Positions 50,440 through 60,311 of a DNA stretch of 64,000 nucleotides are shown one piece after another. The notes under the pieces are model-generated. The model made no database searches. It was not told the origin of the DNA and worked only from the letters and a program-made list of their open reading frames with translations. Location: positions 31,319 through 95,318 of the forward strand of contig NZ_LKEH01000015.1 in NCBI RefSeq assembly GCF_001642795.1, given 5' to 3'. Both the position numbers and the translations under genes were made by a program. This DNA comes from Pseudomonas viridiflava. GTDB taxonomy: Bacteria > Pseudomonadota > Gammaproteobacteria > Pseudomonadales > Pseudomonadaceae. Each line of letters begins with the position of its first letter. Positions within the stretch are counted from its first letter, which is position 1.

Positions 50440-50937
50440 ATGAATATAAGGAATGGTTTTTTTGCGTGCCTGCTGGTGGCAGGCTTGACGAGTTTGCAAG
50501 GATTCGGCTCTGACAGGCAGCCGGTAGCGCTCGAAGGCGATACATCACGCTCCATAAATTTTGCAGAAAAATATGAAAATCAAAGACCTGAGGGCGATCA
50601 GTGCTCGGTCCCCATCAATTCGACTGTGGATTGGAGTTTCGCGGATGATAATCCCTGCAAGAATGATCAGATGAATTATTTTCAGCTGAATAATGTTCGT
50701 TCGGCCACGGGCATCGAATTGGAGTCGAGGCACTGTAACGATTCCGGTGGGTGGGTGTTTGCTTTAAAGACGTACGTTGATCCGGTGAGTACGGACTGGA
50801 TTGACATCCAGGAACTGAAAGGCCAAGAGCCTGGTTATATCGTTCGGGAGGGCGTTTATCTCGAGTGGAAAAGACATCAAAACGACGATCAGATAAAAGG
50901 AAAGCTGTCCTGTGTCAGGGTGAGAACCTCTCGTTGA
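50440..50937 (+). CDS. Small exported protein of unknown function
   Basis: A 165-residue protein, the only one in its operon with a clear signal peptide (MNIRNGFFACLLVAGLTSLQ, then GFGSDRQ). The mature part is about 140 residues, with cysteines in DQCSVPIN, NPCKNDQ, SRHCNDSGGW and KLSCVRV, so two disulfides are plausible in the periplasm or outside the cell. It has many Trp, Asp and Asn residues (VDWSFADDN, DWIDIQEL, YLEWKRHQND). It is of lower GC than its neighbours. GGGAG lies upstream of the ATG. It is placed between the P47-like genes and the second RHS gene. I do not recognise the family; an inhibitor, immunity protein or secreted partner are all possible. Confidence 0.75.
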   Translation: MNIRNGFFACLLVAGLTSLQGFGSDRQPVALEGDTSRSINFAEKYENQRPEGDQCSVPINSTVDWSFADDNPCKNDQMNYFQLNNVRSATGIELESRHCNDSGGWVFALKTYVDPVSTDWIDIQELKGQEPGYIVREGVYLEWKRHQNDDQIKGKLSCVRVRTSR

Positions 50938-51015
50938 CGGTGAGCGCATGGGTTTCGTTGCAAGGGAACGATGAGGCCTGTCTTCCCTTGCGAAAAAGAA
51001 TGGGAGAATCACGCA

Positions 51016-54000
51016 ATGACGCTTTCAACTTCCGTACATTCCAACGCTTTCAATTTCATGAGTTTCGTCCAAAGTGGCGTAGACCCACGTACCGGTCAGT
51101 ACACCGTTTCCATTACATTGCCGGATATAAAAACCAATGGGCTTCGCGGTCCGGGTTTTCCATTGGCATTGAACTATAACCCGCTCAATACCCAAGACAG
51201 TGGTTTTGGCCTGGGCTGGAATCTGGGGTTGTCGCAATACACACCGGGTAGTCAGATACTTGCCTTGAGCACCGGCGAGACGTTCAAGGTGGATGACAGT
51301 AACGGCGATCAGTTACTGATGTCGGAAAAGAAGATCGACAGTTTCCACTTTCACGAACAGGTCGACTCGACGTACCGGGTCGTGCACAAGTCCGGACAGG
51401 TAGAGATACTTGAAGTTGTCGGGAGTCGCGAGAATCCCGTTGCGCTGCCCGTGCAACTGTTTGCCCCTGAAGGGCACAGTTTGAAACTGACCTACACGTC
51501 TTTCGACAATACCCATCAGTTGCTCAGCGAAGTCATCGATGATGCAGGCCACACCTTGCTGAGCATCTGTCGAGACGATCTGTCTGTCAGTCTCCGGATG
51601 AGTGCGGGGGAGGGGCCGGACGTCGAGTTTTTAATGAGACTGGGCGGTTCGGATCATCGTGTCCAGCGGATTGAACTTCCTACCGAGAATGCCGCATCCT
51701 GGCGTTTTGAATACGAGCTGTTTCGCGAACACCTCTGTGTCACATCACTCGACACACCTGCCGGAGGTCACGAAGACATTGCCTACCTGGACGCCGGCCA
51801 TCAGTTTCCGGGGTCAGCGGGACGTCAGCCATTGCCGCGCGTGACCTGTCATCGCACCACGCCCGGTTTTGACCAGCCTGAAGTGGAGGTGCACTACACC
51901 TATCAGGACAGCGAAGGCCGTGAGCATAATTTCCTCGGTGCCGGCCTCGAGATTGATTGGGCGGACGACGGCCTCGACAATCTTTACAAATACGGGGGGG
52001 CGCAAGCGTATAACTATGTCACGACCGAAACCCTGTGCGTGGACGATCAGGACGCACGCACGATTGAGCGTGTGTTCAATCAGTTCCACCTGCTCACCCT
52101 GGAAACCACCCGCCAGAACAACAATGTCAAAGAGGTGCAGACCCTCTACTACGTTGATCCGGACAAACCCTTCGACCAGCAGCCCAACTATTGTCAGCTT
52201 CCCAGGGAGGTCAGGACAGTATGGCGGCAACTGGAAAGTGGGCGTGTGCCGCGCAGTGAAATCGTCAGCAGCCGCTATGACACGCATGGCAACCTGCTCA
52301 GTCAGACCGACGCAAACGGGGTGGTCGAAACCAGTGTGTGGTACGAGGCCGAAGGAGAGGATGGTTGCCCGTCCGATCCAGAAGGGTTTGTTCGTAACAT
52401 CAAGAGCCGCACTGTCGAGCCTGCGGCTTCGGAGTACGGTCAGGCGCCGACGCTTGTTACACGCTACCGTTACACGTCGCTTGACCCGATAGCGGGCAGC
52501 GAGCTCGACAACTGGCTGGCTGTGCAGAGCGAAACGCAGGTGCAGATTGATACAGGGACCCTACACAAGCTGCAAGCGAGTCTGGACAAAATGGCTGCCG
52601 CTTTACTGTCAAAACAGGCCCCTCTCTTTCAACGCACTGCGCATAAGCTCATCGAGGCTGTCAGGAAGAAAGTCGCACAAAGCGAGCAGCCGCTGCAGAG
52701 CATTGTCTACGACTATATTGACGTGCCCACCGATGCATTTCGGCATGGGCGCATCGGGCGACAGATCGTGACACTGGACGGTCAGGACACCACAACCGAT
52801 TTCGCCTACGACACGTTGCAAAGTCCCGTCTTTGGCGAAAGTGTGCAGCGTACGGTTCAGACGGTCACCGGCTTTGATGGCGAACAGAAAGTCACGACGT
52901 TTGAGCACTCTCTGCTCATGGGTGAGCCTTTACTCAATCGCGATGACAACGATGTGGAAATCCGCTATGCATACGACTCGCTCAGACGCGTTTTTTCGGA
53001 GACCGTTGCGCCCGATACGATGTACGAGGCCTCCCGGTTCTACAGCTATGTCCTTTGCGCCGATGACGGCGATCAGGCCGAGCAAGGGGTGTTTGACGTC
53101 AAGGGCGTGAAAACCATCAGTTACATGGACGGCTTGCACCGGGTGATCCGCGAGGAACGTGACGATGCTGATAACCCCAGCCCGTTCGGTACCCGTTCTA
53201 CACGTCCGACCTATGCGGCCCGTTATGATCCATGGGGGCGGCTGTCGTGGGAGTGCGAGTACGACTGGCTTGATGCGCGTGCTCTGGCGTTGACCAGCAG
53301 ATTCGAGTACGACGACTGGGGAGAACAACGCTGCGTGACGGGCCCGGACGGTGTCAGGAATTTTGAAGAAACCGACCCCATTGGTACCGATGAGTCCAAA
53401 GGACCTGTCCGGCGCAGCTGGAGCGAAGGAACCGACGAAAACGGTATCGTCGTAAAAACCGGTGTCACCGAAACCTGGCTCAATCTGTTTGAAAAACCCA
53501 CCCTTGTCGTCCGGTTTGACCGTGACGGTAAAAAAGTCAGCCAGACGCAGACCCGCTACGATGGCCTGGGACGTACCGTGGAGGAGATCGTCGGCCTCGA
53601 GCCACCGTTCAGGGAAACGACGTTTTCCTATGATGCCTTCGGCCGGGCTGTCAGAACCACCTTGCCGGATAACGCCATCGTGCACCGTACCTTTGCGCGC
53701 CACAGCAGCGAAGACCTGCCTGTCTCCATCAGCGTCGAAGATGCCGGCAAGACATTGCCACTGGGCGAACAGGTGTTCGATGGCCTTGATCGCATCAGGA
53801 AAACCGTCACGGGTGGACGACAGCGCGTATTGAAGTATGAGCCGGGAATGTTGCAACCCCAGTCGGTCACCACGGCCAGCGGAAAAACTGTGGGGTATAC
53901 CTACGAGCCTCGGCTGGGCTCCGATCCGTTGCAACGGACGCTGGAGGGCGTGACGTCTGATTACACCTATGATCCGAAAAATGCACGTCTGCTTCATTCC

Positions 54001-54867
54001 CAGGAGCAGGGCGAGCGTCTTGAGCGCAATTACTACAGCACCGGAGAGTTGAAAAGCGAGCAGCGGCTCTCCGATGGAAATCTTTACTCAATGCAGTATC
54101 GCTACAGTCGGCTTGGCCGACTGCTGGGCTATACCGATGTGCTCAAACAGGAGCAAACCTTCCTGTACGATGACTACGGACGTTTGAGCCACACCTCGCT
54201 GGGTACTACATCCACGGATTTCACCTACGATGCCCTGGGTCGCACGCGCAGCATCACGACGACTGACACCGGAAATCAGCAGCGTGTCGCGGTCGGTCTG
54301 GAGTACGACGATTTCGGTCGCGAGATTCTGCGCACTTTTGATCTTGCCGGCGTCATGCAGCGAATGGAACAGGAGTACGATCATGTTGATGACATGACCA
54401 GGCGTCTGCTGACTGAAGGAAACACCGTCATTCGGGACGAGGCTTACGGTTATGACCTACGTGGACGTCTGACACGATACGTCTGTGAAGGCACTCACTG
54501 TCCGGTGGACCCCTACGGCAAGATCGTCTCCAGACAACTGTTCAGTTTCGACGGTCTGGACAACCTGAGACTGGTCCAGACCAGCTTCGGTAACGAAAGC
54601 AATATTGCCAGCTATCATTACGAAAACCCCGACCCTGTCCAACTGAGCGCCGTCACGAATAAACACGCGGATTACCCGGCCAGAATCGATTTGACCTATG
54701 ATCCGGACGGCAATCTGATTCGTGATGAATGCAACCGCACGCTTAGATACGACGCCCTTGGCCGTCTGCTCGAGGTCAGCAGTCCGGGCGTGACGATTGA
54801 CAGGCCCCACGACCCTGCCGATCCCCAGGCGGTTGGAAGCTCTGAGGATATGCAAGTCAGGCGTTGA
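51016..54867 (+). CDS. RHS/YD-repeat protein lacking the RHS core and toxin tip
   Basis: A 1283-residue RHS protein, last gene of the operon. It is homologous to the 33133-38172 product from the first residues (SGVDPRTGQYTVSITLPD, STGETFKVDDSNG). It has YD repeats through the middle and C-terminal part (YDAFGRAV, YDDYGRL, YDALGRTRS, YDDFGRE, YDALGRLLEV). A 50-residue charged helical insert (about 514-560) is specific to it. It stops soon after the last YD repeats, in SSPGVTIDRPHDPADPQ, about 400 residues short of its relative, so the RHS core (DPxG) and the variable tip are missing. The other frames do not continue the core, so this is not a simple frameshift. A terminator follows 16 bases later. 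Confidence 0.88.
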   Translation: MTLSTSVHSNAFNFMSFVQSGVDPRTGQYTVSITLPDIKTNGLRGPGFPLALNYNPLNTQDSGFGLGWNLGLSQYTPGSQILALSTGETFKVDDSNGDQLLMSEKKIDSFHFHEQVDSTYRVVHKSGQVEILEVVGSRENPVALPVQLFAPEGHSLKLTYTSFDNTHQLLSEVIDDAGHTLLSICRDDLSVSLRMSAGEGPDVEFLMRLGGSDHRVQRIELPTENAASWRFEYELFREHLCVTSLDTPAGGHEDIAYLDAGHQFPGSAGRQPLPRVTCHRTTPGFDQPEVEVHYTYQDSEGREHNFLGAGLEIDWADDGLDNLYKYGGAQAYNYVTTETLCVDDQDARTIERVFNQFHLLTLETTRQNNNVKEVQTLYYVDPDKPFDQQPNYCQLPREVRTVWRQLESGRVPRSEIVSSRYDTHGNLLSQTDANGVVETSVWYEAEGEDGCPSDPEGFVRNIKSRTVEPAASEYGQAPTLVTRYRYTSLDPIAGSELDNWLAVQSETQVQIDTGTLHKLQASLDKMAAALLSKQAPLFQRTAHKLIEAVRKKVAQSEQPLQSIVYDYIDVPTDAFRHGRIGRQIVTLDGQDTTTDFAYDTLQSPVFGESVQRTVQTVTGFDGEQKVTTFEHSLLMGEPLLNRDDNDVEIRYAYDSLRRVFSETVAPDTMYEASRFYSYVLCADDGDQAEQGVFDVKGVKTISYMDGLHRVIREERDDADNPSPFGTRSTRPTYAARYDPWGRLSWECEYDWLDARALALTSRFEYDDWGEQRCVTGPDGVRNFEETDPIGTDESKGPVRRSWSEGTDENGIVVKTGVTETWLNLFEKPTLVVRFDRDGKKVSQTQTRYDGLGRTVEEIVGLEPPFRETTFSYDAFGRAVRTTLPDNAIVHRTFARHSSEDLPVSISVEDAGKTLPLGEQVFDGLDRIRKTVTGGRQRVLKYEPGMLQPQSVTTASGKTVGYTYEPRLGSDPLQRTLEGVTSDYTYDPKNARLLHSQEQGERLERNYYSTGELKSEQRLSDGNLYSMQYRYSRLGRLLGYTDVLKQEQTFLYDDYGRLSHTSLGTTSTDFTYDALGRTRSITTTDTGNQQRVAVGLEYDDFGREILRTFDLAGVMQRMEQEYDHVDDMTRRLLTEGNTVIRDEAYGYDLRGRLTRYVCEGTHCPVDPYGKIVSRQLFSFDGLDNLRLVQTSFGNESNIASYHYENPDPVQLSAVTNKHADYPARIDLTYDPDGNLIRDECNRTLRYDALGRLLEVSSPGVTIDRPHDPADPQAVGSSEDMQVRR

Positions 54868-54882
54868 GGCGTTGCTTGTGGA

Positions 54883-54922
54883 AGGCCGGCCAAGAATGTT
54901 TTGTATCCTGGCCGGCTTTTTT
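54883..54922 (+). terminator. Intrinsic terminator ending the P47-like/RHS operon
   Basis: GCCGGCCA (54885-54892) pairs with TGGCCGGC (54909-54916) and is followed by six T residues. Confidence 0.85.
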
Positions 54923-54953
54923 ATGAGGGCTTGAAAAGCATTCAAGCAGTTGC

Positions 54954-55196
54954 CTACCTGGAAAGTAACATGCCCTGATTGATGGCGATGACCAGCGCCG
55001 CTCTTATCGAGCTGACCCCGAATTTGCGACGAATATTGCTCAGGTGAAAGTTGATCGCCGCTTCGCTGCAATCCTGTATGCGCGAGGTTTCCCACGCAGT
55101 CTTGCCGAGCATGGCCCAGTGCAGGGCCTCCTGTTCCTTGGGGGTCAAGCGTACGGGCGCTTCATGGGCGCGATAATAGCGTTCTACAGTGTTCAT
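54954..55196 (-). CDS. Stand-alone LuxR-type helix-turn-helix regulator
   Basis: An 80-residue protein that is almost only a LuxR/GerE DNA-binding domain: LTPKEQEALHWAMLGKTAWE (residues 17-36), then SEAAINFHLSNIRRKFGV and RAALVIAINQGMLLSR. This closely resembles the C-terminal domain of acyl-homoserine-lactone receptors such as LasR, but no ligand-binding domain precedes it. A GAGGAA ribosome binding site seven bases before the ATG shows it is a real start, not a fragment in the middle of a frame. It could bind DNA constitutively or interfere with full-length LuxR proteins. It is convergent with the RHS operon and sits at the right edge of the accessory block. Confidence 0.82.
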   Translation of the reverse strand: MNTVERYYRAHEAPVRLTPKEQEALHWAMLGKTAWETSRIQDCSEAAINFHLSNIRRKFGVSSIRAALVIAINQGMLLSR

Positions 55197-55465
55197 GGCC
55201 GGTTCCTCATCCTTGAAAACCAGCCATTAACTTAGCGCGTCAATGAGCACTTGAAACCTGACAGAAATGTCATTTATTCAGTCCCGGTTCGCCAACCGAC
55301 CTGATGTTCTTTGCGCGAGCGTTTTTTAGCGCCAAATCCCGAATTTTACGGTTTCTTTATGCGGGTTCTGCCGCCTCGCCCTCGTTCCTTTACGCCCCAG
55401 GTCACGACAATGCCATTACGCGGCCATCGCCGTATTCGATGTGGCCTGATCATGGGGAAATTGCA

Positions 55466-55555
55466 ATGAGCGTTATGGATGGTATCTCTCTGTTGATGGG
55501 AGTCGGGCTGTTCATCTATCTGTTGGTGGCGCTGTTGCGCGCCGACCAGAACTAG
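55466..55555 (+). CDS. kdpF: K+-transporting ATPase subunit F
   Basis: A 29-residue single-pass membrane peptide, MSVMDGISLLMGVGLFIYLL followed by VALLRADQN, which stabilises the KdpABC complex. Its position directly before kdpA (8-base gap), the GGGGA upstream and the sequence make the call secure despite its size. The upstream 269 bases, between the divergent luxR-type gene and kdpF, should hold the KdpE-dependent promoter; a T-rich stretch lies at 55315-55360. Confidence 0.93.
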   Translation: MSVMDGISLLMGVGLFIYLLVALLRADQN

Positions 55556-55563
55556 GAGCGGCC

Positions 55564-57258
55564 ATGCACAGTTATGACTATCTGTTGATCCTGGCCTTTC
55601 TCGTGCTGCTGCTGTTGCCGGCACCCTGGCTTGGGCGTTTTTACTACCGAGTGATGGAGGGCGAGCGCACCTGGCTGACGCCTGTGCTGGGACCCGTTGA
55701 GCGGGCCTGCTACCGGATATCCGGCGTCGATCCACGAGTGGAACAGTCCTGGAAACAGTATGCCTGGGCCTTGCTGGCCTTCAATCTGGCGGGCTTTGTC
55801 CTGTTGTTTGCGATCCTGTTGTTGCAGGGCGTGCTGCCGCTCAACCCGCAGCAGTTGCCCGGCATGGAGTGGTCACTGGCGTTCAACACCACGATGAGTT
55901 TTATTACCAACACCAACTGGCAGGCCTACAGCGGCGAAGCGTCGCTCAGCTACCTGAGCCAGATGGTCGGCCTGACCGTGCAGAATTTCGTCAGCGCCGC
56001 CACCGGCCTCGCCGTGCTGGTCGCGTTGTGCCGAGGCATCAGCCGTCGTTCATCCAACAGTCTGGGTAACTTCTGGGCCGACATGACCCGCGCCACACTG
56101 TACGGTCTTCTGCCGATCAGCATCGTGCTGGCCGTGTTTCTGGTCTGGCAGGGCGTGCCGCAGAGCTTCGCTCATTACATCGACGCGCTGACCCTGCAAG
56201 GCACTGATCAAAGCCTGCCGATGGGTCCGGCTGCGAGCCAGATTGCAATCAAACAACTGGGCACCAACGGCGGCGGCTTTTTCGGCGTCAACTCGGCGCA
56301 CCCGTTCGAGAACCCGACGGCCTGGAGCAACCTGTTCGAGCTGGTCTCGATCCTGCTGATCCCGGCGGCGCTGGTGTTCACCTTCGGGCATTACGTCAAG
56401 GACATGCGCCAGAGCCGCGCGATTCTCGGTTGCATGCTGGCGTTGCTGCTGATTGGCGGCGCGGTGTCACTGTGGGCCGAGTACCAGCCCAACCCGATGC
56501 TGAATCTGGCGGGTGTCGAACAGACCGCACCGCTGGAAGGCAAGGAAACCCGCTTCGGCACCACCGGCACCGTGCTCTGGTCGGTGGCCACGACCGCAGC
56601 TTCCAACGGTTCGGTCAATGGCATGCATGACAGCCTCAACCCGCTGACGGGCATGGTGGCGCTGGTCAACATGATGGTCGGCGAAGTGATCTTCGGCGGT
56701 GTCGGGGTCGGCCTCAACGGCATGCTGCTGAACGTGCTGATTGCGGTGTTTCTGGCAGGTTTGATGATCGGTCGTACGCCGGAATACCTGGGCAAGAAAC
56801 TCCAGGCTCAGGAAGTGCGGCTGCTGGTCGCGACGCTGCTGGTAATGCCGGTCGGCGTGCTGGTACTGGGCGCCATCGCCGCCAGCCTGCCCGGTCCTGC
56901 GGGTGCGATCAGTAACCCCGGTCCGCATGGCTTCAGCCAGTTGCTTTACGCCTACACCTCGGCCACAGCCAACAACGGCTCGGCGTTCGGCGGTTTCAGT
57001 GCCAACACCGTTTTCCATAACCTGATGCTCAGTCTGGCGATCTTCATCGGCCGTTTCGGCTACATCCTGCCGGTCCTCGCCCTGGCGGGCAGTCTGGCGA
57101 TGAAAAAGAGCATACCGCAGGGGCAGGACAGCTTCCCGACTCATGGCCTGCTGTTCGTGACATTGCTGACGGTGACCATTCTGCTGGTCGGCGGGCTGAC
57201 CTTTTTGCCGACGCTGGCACTGGGTCCGATTGCCGAACACTTGAGCCTGGGTTTCTGA
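55564..57258 (+). CDS. kdpA: K+-transporting ATPase subunit A (potassium channel-like)
   Basis: A 564-residue polytopic inner-membrane protein with about ten helices that forms the K+ selectivity filter of KdpFABC. The four filter-like repeats are visible around [14 protein letters not shown] (near 113), [20 protein letters not shown] (near 230), the [15 protein letters not shown] stretch (near 343) and [21 protein letters not shown] residues (near 467). Full family length. It overlaps nothing and is 10 bases from kdpB. Confidence 0.98.
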   Translation: MHSYDYLLILAFLVLLLLPAPWLGRFYYRVMEGERTWLTPVLGPVERACYRISGVDPRVEQSWKQYAWALLAFNLAGFVLLFAILLLQGVLPLNPQQLPGMEWSLAFNTTMSFITNTNWQAYSGEASLSYLSQMVGLTVQNFVSAATGLAVLVALCRGISRRSSNSLGNFWADMTRATLYGLLPISIVLAVFLVWQGVPQSFAHYIDALTLQGTDQSLPMGPAASQIAIKQLGTNGGGFFGVNSAHPFENPTAWSNLFELVSILLIPAALVFTFGHYVKDMRQSRAILGCMLALLLIGGAVSLWAEYQPNPMLNLAGVEQTAPLEGKETRFGTTGTVLWSVATTAASNGSVNGMHDSLNPLTGMVALVNMMVGEVIFGGVGVGLNGMLLNVLIAVFLAGLMIGRTPEYLGKKLQAQEVRLLVATLLVMPVGVLVLGAIAASLPGPAGAISNPGPHGFSQLLYAYTSATANNGSAFGGFSANTVFHNLMLSLAIFIGRFGYILPVLALAGSLAMKKSIPQGQDSFPTHGLLFVTLLTVTILLVGGLTFLPTLALGPIAEHLSLGF

Positions 57259-57268
57259 GGAACCGACC

Positions 57269-59335
57269 ATGAATATGCCTATTTCTTCTGCCAAACAGGC
57301 CGAATCCCAAACCGCTCAGACTTCTGCCAAAACCGGCATGTCGGCCTTGTGGCGTCCGGCACTGGTGCAAGCTTTCGTCAAGCTGGACCCGCGTTTGCTC
57401 AAGCGTTCGCCGGTGATGCTGGTGGTTGAGCTGACCGCCATCCTGACCACCGTGCTGTGCTTCATTCCCGACCCGCAGGTGTCGACATCGGTCGCGTTGC
57501 AGATTGCGCTGTGGTTGTGGTTCACCGTGCTGTTCGCCAACTTCGCCGAAGCGCTGGCCGAAGGTCGTGGCAAGGCGCGGGCCGACAGTCTCAAGGCGGG
57601 CAGCGAAGGCCTGAAGGCTCGCATCCGTGACGAGAACGGCAGCCTGCGCACTATCAACGCCAGCGAACTGCGCAAGGGCGATGTGGTGCGCGTCGAAGCC
57701 GGGGAGATGATTCCCGGCGACGGCGAAGTGATCGAAGGGATTGCAGCCGTCAACGAGGCGGCGATCACGGGCGAATCGGCCCCCGTGATCCGCGAGTCCG
57801 GCGGTGATCGCTCGGCCGTTACCGGCAACACGCGGTTGGTCTCCGACTGGCTGCTGGTGCGCATTAGCGCCAACCCGGGCGAATCGACCCTGGACCGCAT
57901 GATCGCGCTGGTGGAAGGTGCCAAGCGTCAGAAGACGCCCAACGAAGTGGCGCTGGATATCCTGCTGATCGGCCTGACGCTGATCTTCCTGCTGGTGGTG
58001 ATCACCCTGCAGCCGTTCGCCCACTTTGCCGGTGGCAGCCTGCCGCTGGTGTTTCTGGTGGCACTGCTGGTGACGCTGATTCCAACTACGATTGGAGGCC
58101 TGCTGTCGGCCATCGGTATCGCCGGTATGGACCGACTGGTGCGCCTCAACGTGATCGCCAAGTCCGGTCGCGCCGTGGAAGCGGCAGGTGACGTGCACGT
58201 ATTGCTGCTCGACAAGACGGGCACCATCACCTTCGGCAACCGTCGTTGCGCTGCTGTTTACGCAGCACCCGGCGTCACACCGAAAGAGCTGGGCGAGGGC
58301 GCCTTGCTCGCTTCGCTTGCCGACGACACCGCCGAAGGTAAATCCATCGTCGAATTCCTGCGCAACTTGCACCCGATGAACGAGCCGACGCTGAGCTCGG
58401 TGACCGCCGTGCCGTTCAGTGCTGACACGCGACTGTCCGGTGTGGACTACCAGGGCCATGTGTATCGCAAGGGTGCCGTGGATTCGCTGCTGGCGTTCAT
58501 CAACCTGCAGCGCAGCGACCTGCCTGCACCGCTGGCACGTGAAGTCGACAAGATCGCCAAGACCGGTGGTACGCCGCTGCTGGTCTGCGCCAATGGTCGC
58601 CTGCTGGGCGCGATTCACCTCAAGGACGTGGTGAAGCCGGGCATCCGCGAACGTTTCGAAGAGCTGCGCAAGCTGGGCATCCGCACCGTGATGGTGACCG
58701 GCGACAACCCGCTGACCGCCGCAGCAATTGCAGCAGAAGCGGGCGTCGATGACGTGCTGGCCGAAGCCACTCCGGAGAAGAAACTGGAACGGATTCGTCA
58801 GGAACAGGGTGAGGGTCGTCTGGTCGCCATGTGCGGCGACGGCGCCAACGACGCTCCGGCACTGGCGCAGGCCGACGTCGGCATGGCCATGAACGACGGT
58901 ACTCAGGCGGCTCGTGAAGCGGCCAACATGGTCGATCTGGACAGCGACCCTACCAAGCTGCTGGACGTGGTGCACATCGGCAAGCAGTTGCTGGTGACCC
59001 GCGGCGCGCTGACCACGTTCTCCATCGCCAACGACGTGGCCAAGTACTTTGCGGTGCTGCCCGCGCTGTTCGCTGCGATCTACCCGCAACTGGGCGTGCT
59101 CAACGTCATGCGACTGGCCAGCCCGCAGAGCGCGATCCTGTCGGCGATCATCTTCAACGCGTTGATCATCGTGGTGCTGATTCCGCTGGCGTTGCGTGGC
59201 GTGCGGGTTCAGGCGGCGAGCGCTGCGCACTTGCTGCGTCGCAACCTGCTGATCTACGGCGTGGGCGGCATCTTCGTGCCGTTCGTGGGGATCAAGCTGA
59301 TCGACATGCTGCTGGTCGCGTTTGGCCTGGTTTGA
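57269..59335 (+). CDS. kdpB: K+-transporting P-type ATPase subunit B
   Basis: The 688-residue catalytic P-type ATPase of the Kdp complex. The A-domain TGES loop is in [11 protein letters not shown] near residue 166. The phosphorylated aspartate is in [14 protein letters not shown] near 313. The hinge [18 protein letters not shown] is near 522. [15 protein letters not shown] marks the membrane region preceding the P domain. It is in one operon with kdpF, kdpA and kdpC; 59 bases separate it from kdpC. Confidence 0.98.
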   Translation: MNMPISSAKQAESQTAQTSAKTGMSALWRPALVQAFVKLDPRLLKRSPVMLVVELTAILTTVLCFIPDPQVSTSVALQIALWLWFTVLFANFAEALAEGRGKARADSLKAGSEGLKARIRDENGSLRTINASELRKGDVVRVEAGEMIPGDGEVIEGIAAVNEAAITGESAPVIRESGGDRSAVTGNTRLVSDWLLVRISANPGESTLDRMIALVEGAKRQKTPNEVALDILLIGLTLIFLLVVITLQPFAHFAGGSLPLVFLVALLVTLIPTTIGGLLSAIGIAGMDRLVRLNVIAKSGRAVEAAGDVHVLLLDKTGTITFGNRRCAAVYAAPGVTPKELGEGALLASLADDTAEGKSIVEFLRNLHPMNEPTLSSVTAVPFSADTRLSGVDYQGHVYRKGAVDSLLAFINLQRSDLPAPLAREVDKIAKTGGTPLLVCANGRLLGAIHLKDVVKPGIRERFEELRKLGIRTVMVTGDNPLTAAAIAAEAGVDDVLAEATPEKKLERIRQEQGEGRLVAMCGDGANDAPALAQADVGMAMNDGTQAAREAANMVDLDSDPTKLLDVVHIGKQLLVTRGALTTFSIANDVAKYFAVLPALFAAIYPQLGVLNVMRLASPQSAILSAIIFNALIIVVLIPLALRGVRVQAASAAHLLRRNLLIYGVGGIFVPFVGIKLIDMLLVAFGLV

Positions 59336-59394
59336 GTGGATGACTGAGCTGCACGCCGGTCGGTGTGCAGCTTCACCTGATTGAGGATGTGGAA

Positions 59395-59967
59395 ATGTCG
59401 AATGTAGTGCGTCCGGCCCTGAGCCTGATTGTGTTGATGAGTCTGATTACAGGCGTGGCCTATCCGCTGGTGGTGACCGGTGTGGCGCAAGTGGCGTTCC
59501 CGGCGCAAGCCAATGGCAGCCTGCTGTATGACAACGAGGGCAAGGTGCGCGGTTCGGAACTGATCGCCCAGTCTTTCACCGGCGATGAGTGGTTCCAGCC
59601 GCGTCCTTCGGCCGGTGCTTTCGCAACGGTTGCCAGCGGTGCCAGCAACTTTGCACCGAGCAACCCGGCGCTGGCGACCCGTGTTACCGAAGACGCCGCA
59701 AAACTGGCTGTTCCCGGTCAGGGACCTGTGCCGCTGGCCTTGCTGACTACGTCCGGCAGCGGGCTTGATCCTCACCTGTCGCCTGAAGCGGCGGACTGGC
59801 AGGCCGCACGCGTGGCTGCTGCGCGGAAATTGCCGCTGGACAGGGTTCAGGCGCTGATCGAAGCCAACACCCGTCGTCCATTGATCGGACCGCCAGTGGT
59901 CAACGTATTGACCTTGAATATGAGCCTGAATCAGATAACGTCTGCACAACGCAACGCGCAGCTGTAA
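59395..59967 (+). CDS. kdpC: K+-transporting ATPase subunit C
   Basis: A 190-residue subunit with one N-terminal membrane helix ([20 protein letters not shown]) and a periplasmic domain that helps assemble KdpA with KdpB. Signature motifs are [20 protein letters not shown] near residue 48, [18 protein letters not shown] near 120 and [16 protein letters not shown] near 164. The ATG at 59395 is chosen over one ten codons upstream, since the family begins directly before the helix. The next gene is 344 bases away across a REP cluster. Confidence 0.96.
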   Translation: MSNVVRPALSLIVLMSLITGVAYPLVVTGVAQVAFPAQANGSLLYDNEGKVRGSELIAQSFTGDEWFQPRPSAGAFATVASGASNFAPSNPALATRVTEDAAKLAVPGQGPVPLALLTTSGSGLDPHLSPEAADWQAARVAAARKLPLDRVQALIEANTRRPLIGPPVVNVLTLNMSLNQITSAQRNAQL

Positions 59968-60311
59968 CATTCGCTGACAAAGCGCTGTTTCGCAACACCG
60001 CACGTAGTGTGGGAGGCGCCTCCACGTCTTCGACGTAGCGCTGTCGCGCAGCAAGCACCGGACCGTGGGAGGCGGCTTGCCGGCGATGAACAATGACGCG
60101 ATTTTCCTGAAATACCGCGTTGACTGCATCGCCGGCAAACCGCCCCCCACAAAAACGCGTTCCTTCAGTGGCTTACAGCTTGTTTGATAAGAGCCGCCTC
60201 CCACAGTCCGGTGTTCGATGCGAGACAACGCTGTTTCAGAAAAATGCGTTCTTCCAGCTGCCATGATGTTCAACGGCGCCCAGGCCATACCGAAAGAGAG
60301 TGATACCCAAC
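59968..60311. repeat. REP cluster between kdpC and kdpD
   Basis: No gene lies in these 344 bases. They hold a full inverted REP pair at 60065-60151 (GTGGGAGGCGGCTTGCCGG and its near complement, with a spacer shared with the unit at 8351-8429), a GGCGCC-centred palindromic half unit at 60007-60025, and another half (GCCGCCTCCCACA) at 60193-60205. Such elements often lie at operon borders and can stabilise upstream mRNA, so kdpFABC and kdpDE may be expressed at different levels. Confidence 0.85.

Noticed and set aside
33133..54867. Classical Tc (TcA/TcB/TcC) insecticidal toxin locus
   Set aside because: No TcA or SpvB/TcB-type gene is present and the RHS N-termini do not resemble TccC.
54780..54880. 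Frameshift as the cause of the short second RHS protein
   Set aside because: Neither other frame continues with YD repeats or the RHS core after residue 1250.
57044..59230. 728-codon minus-strand frame opposite kdpB (and similar ones opposite htpG and fabB)
   Set aside because: It lies entirely antisense to a well-conserved gene and its translation is His/Gln/Arg-rich low-complexity sequence typical of antisense frames.
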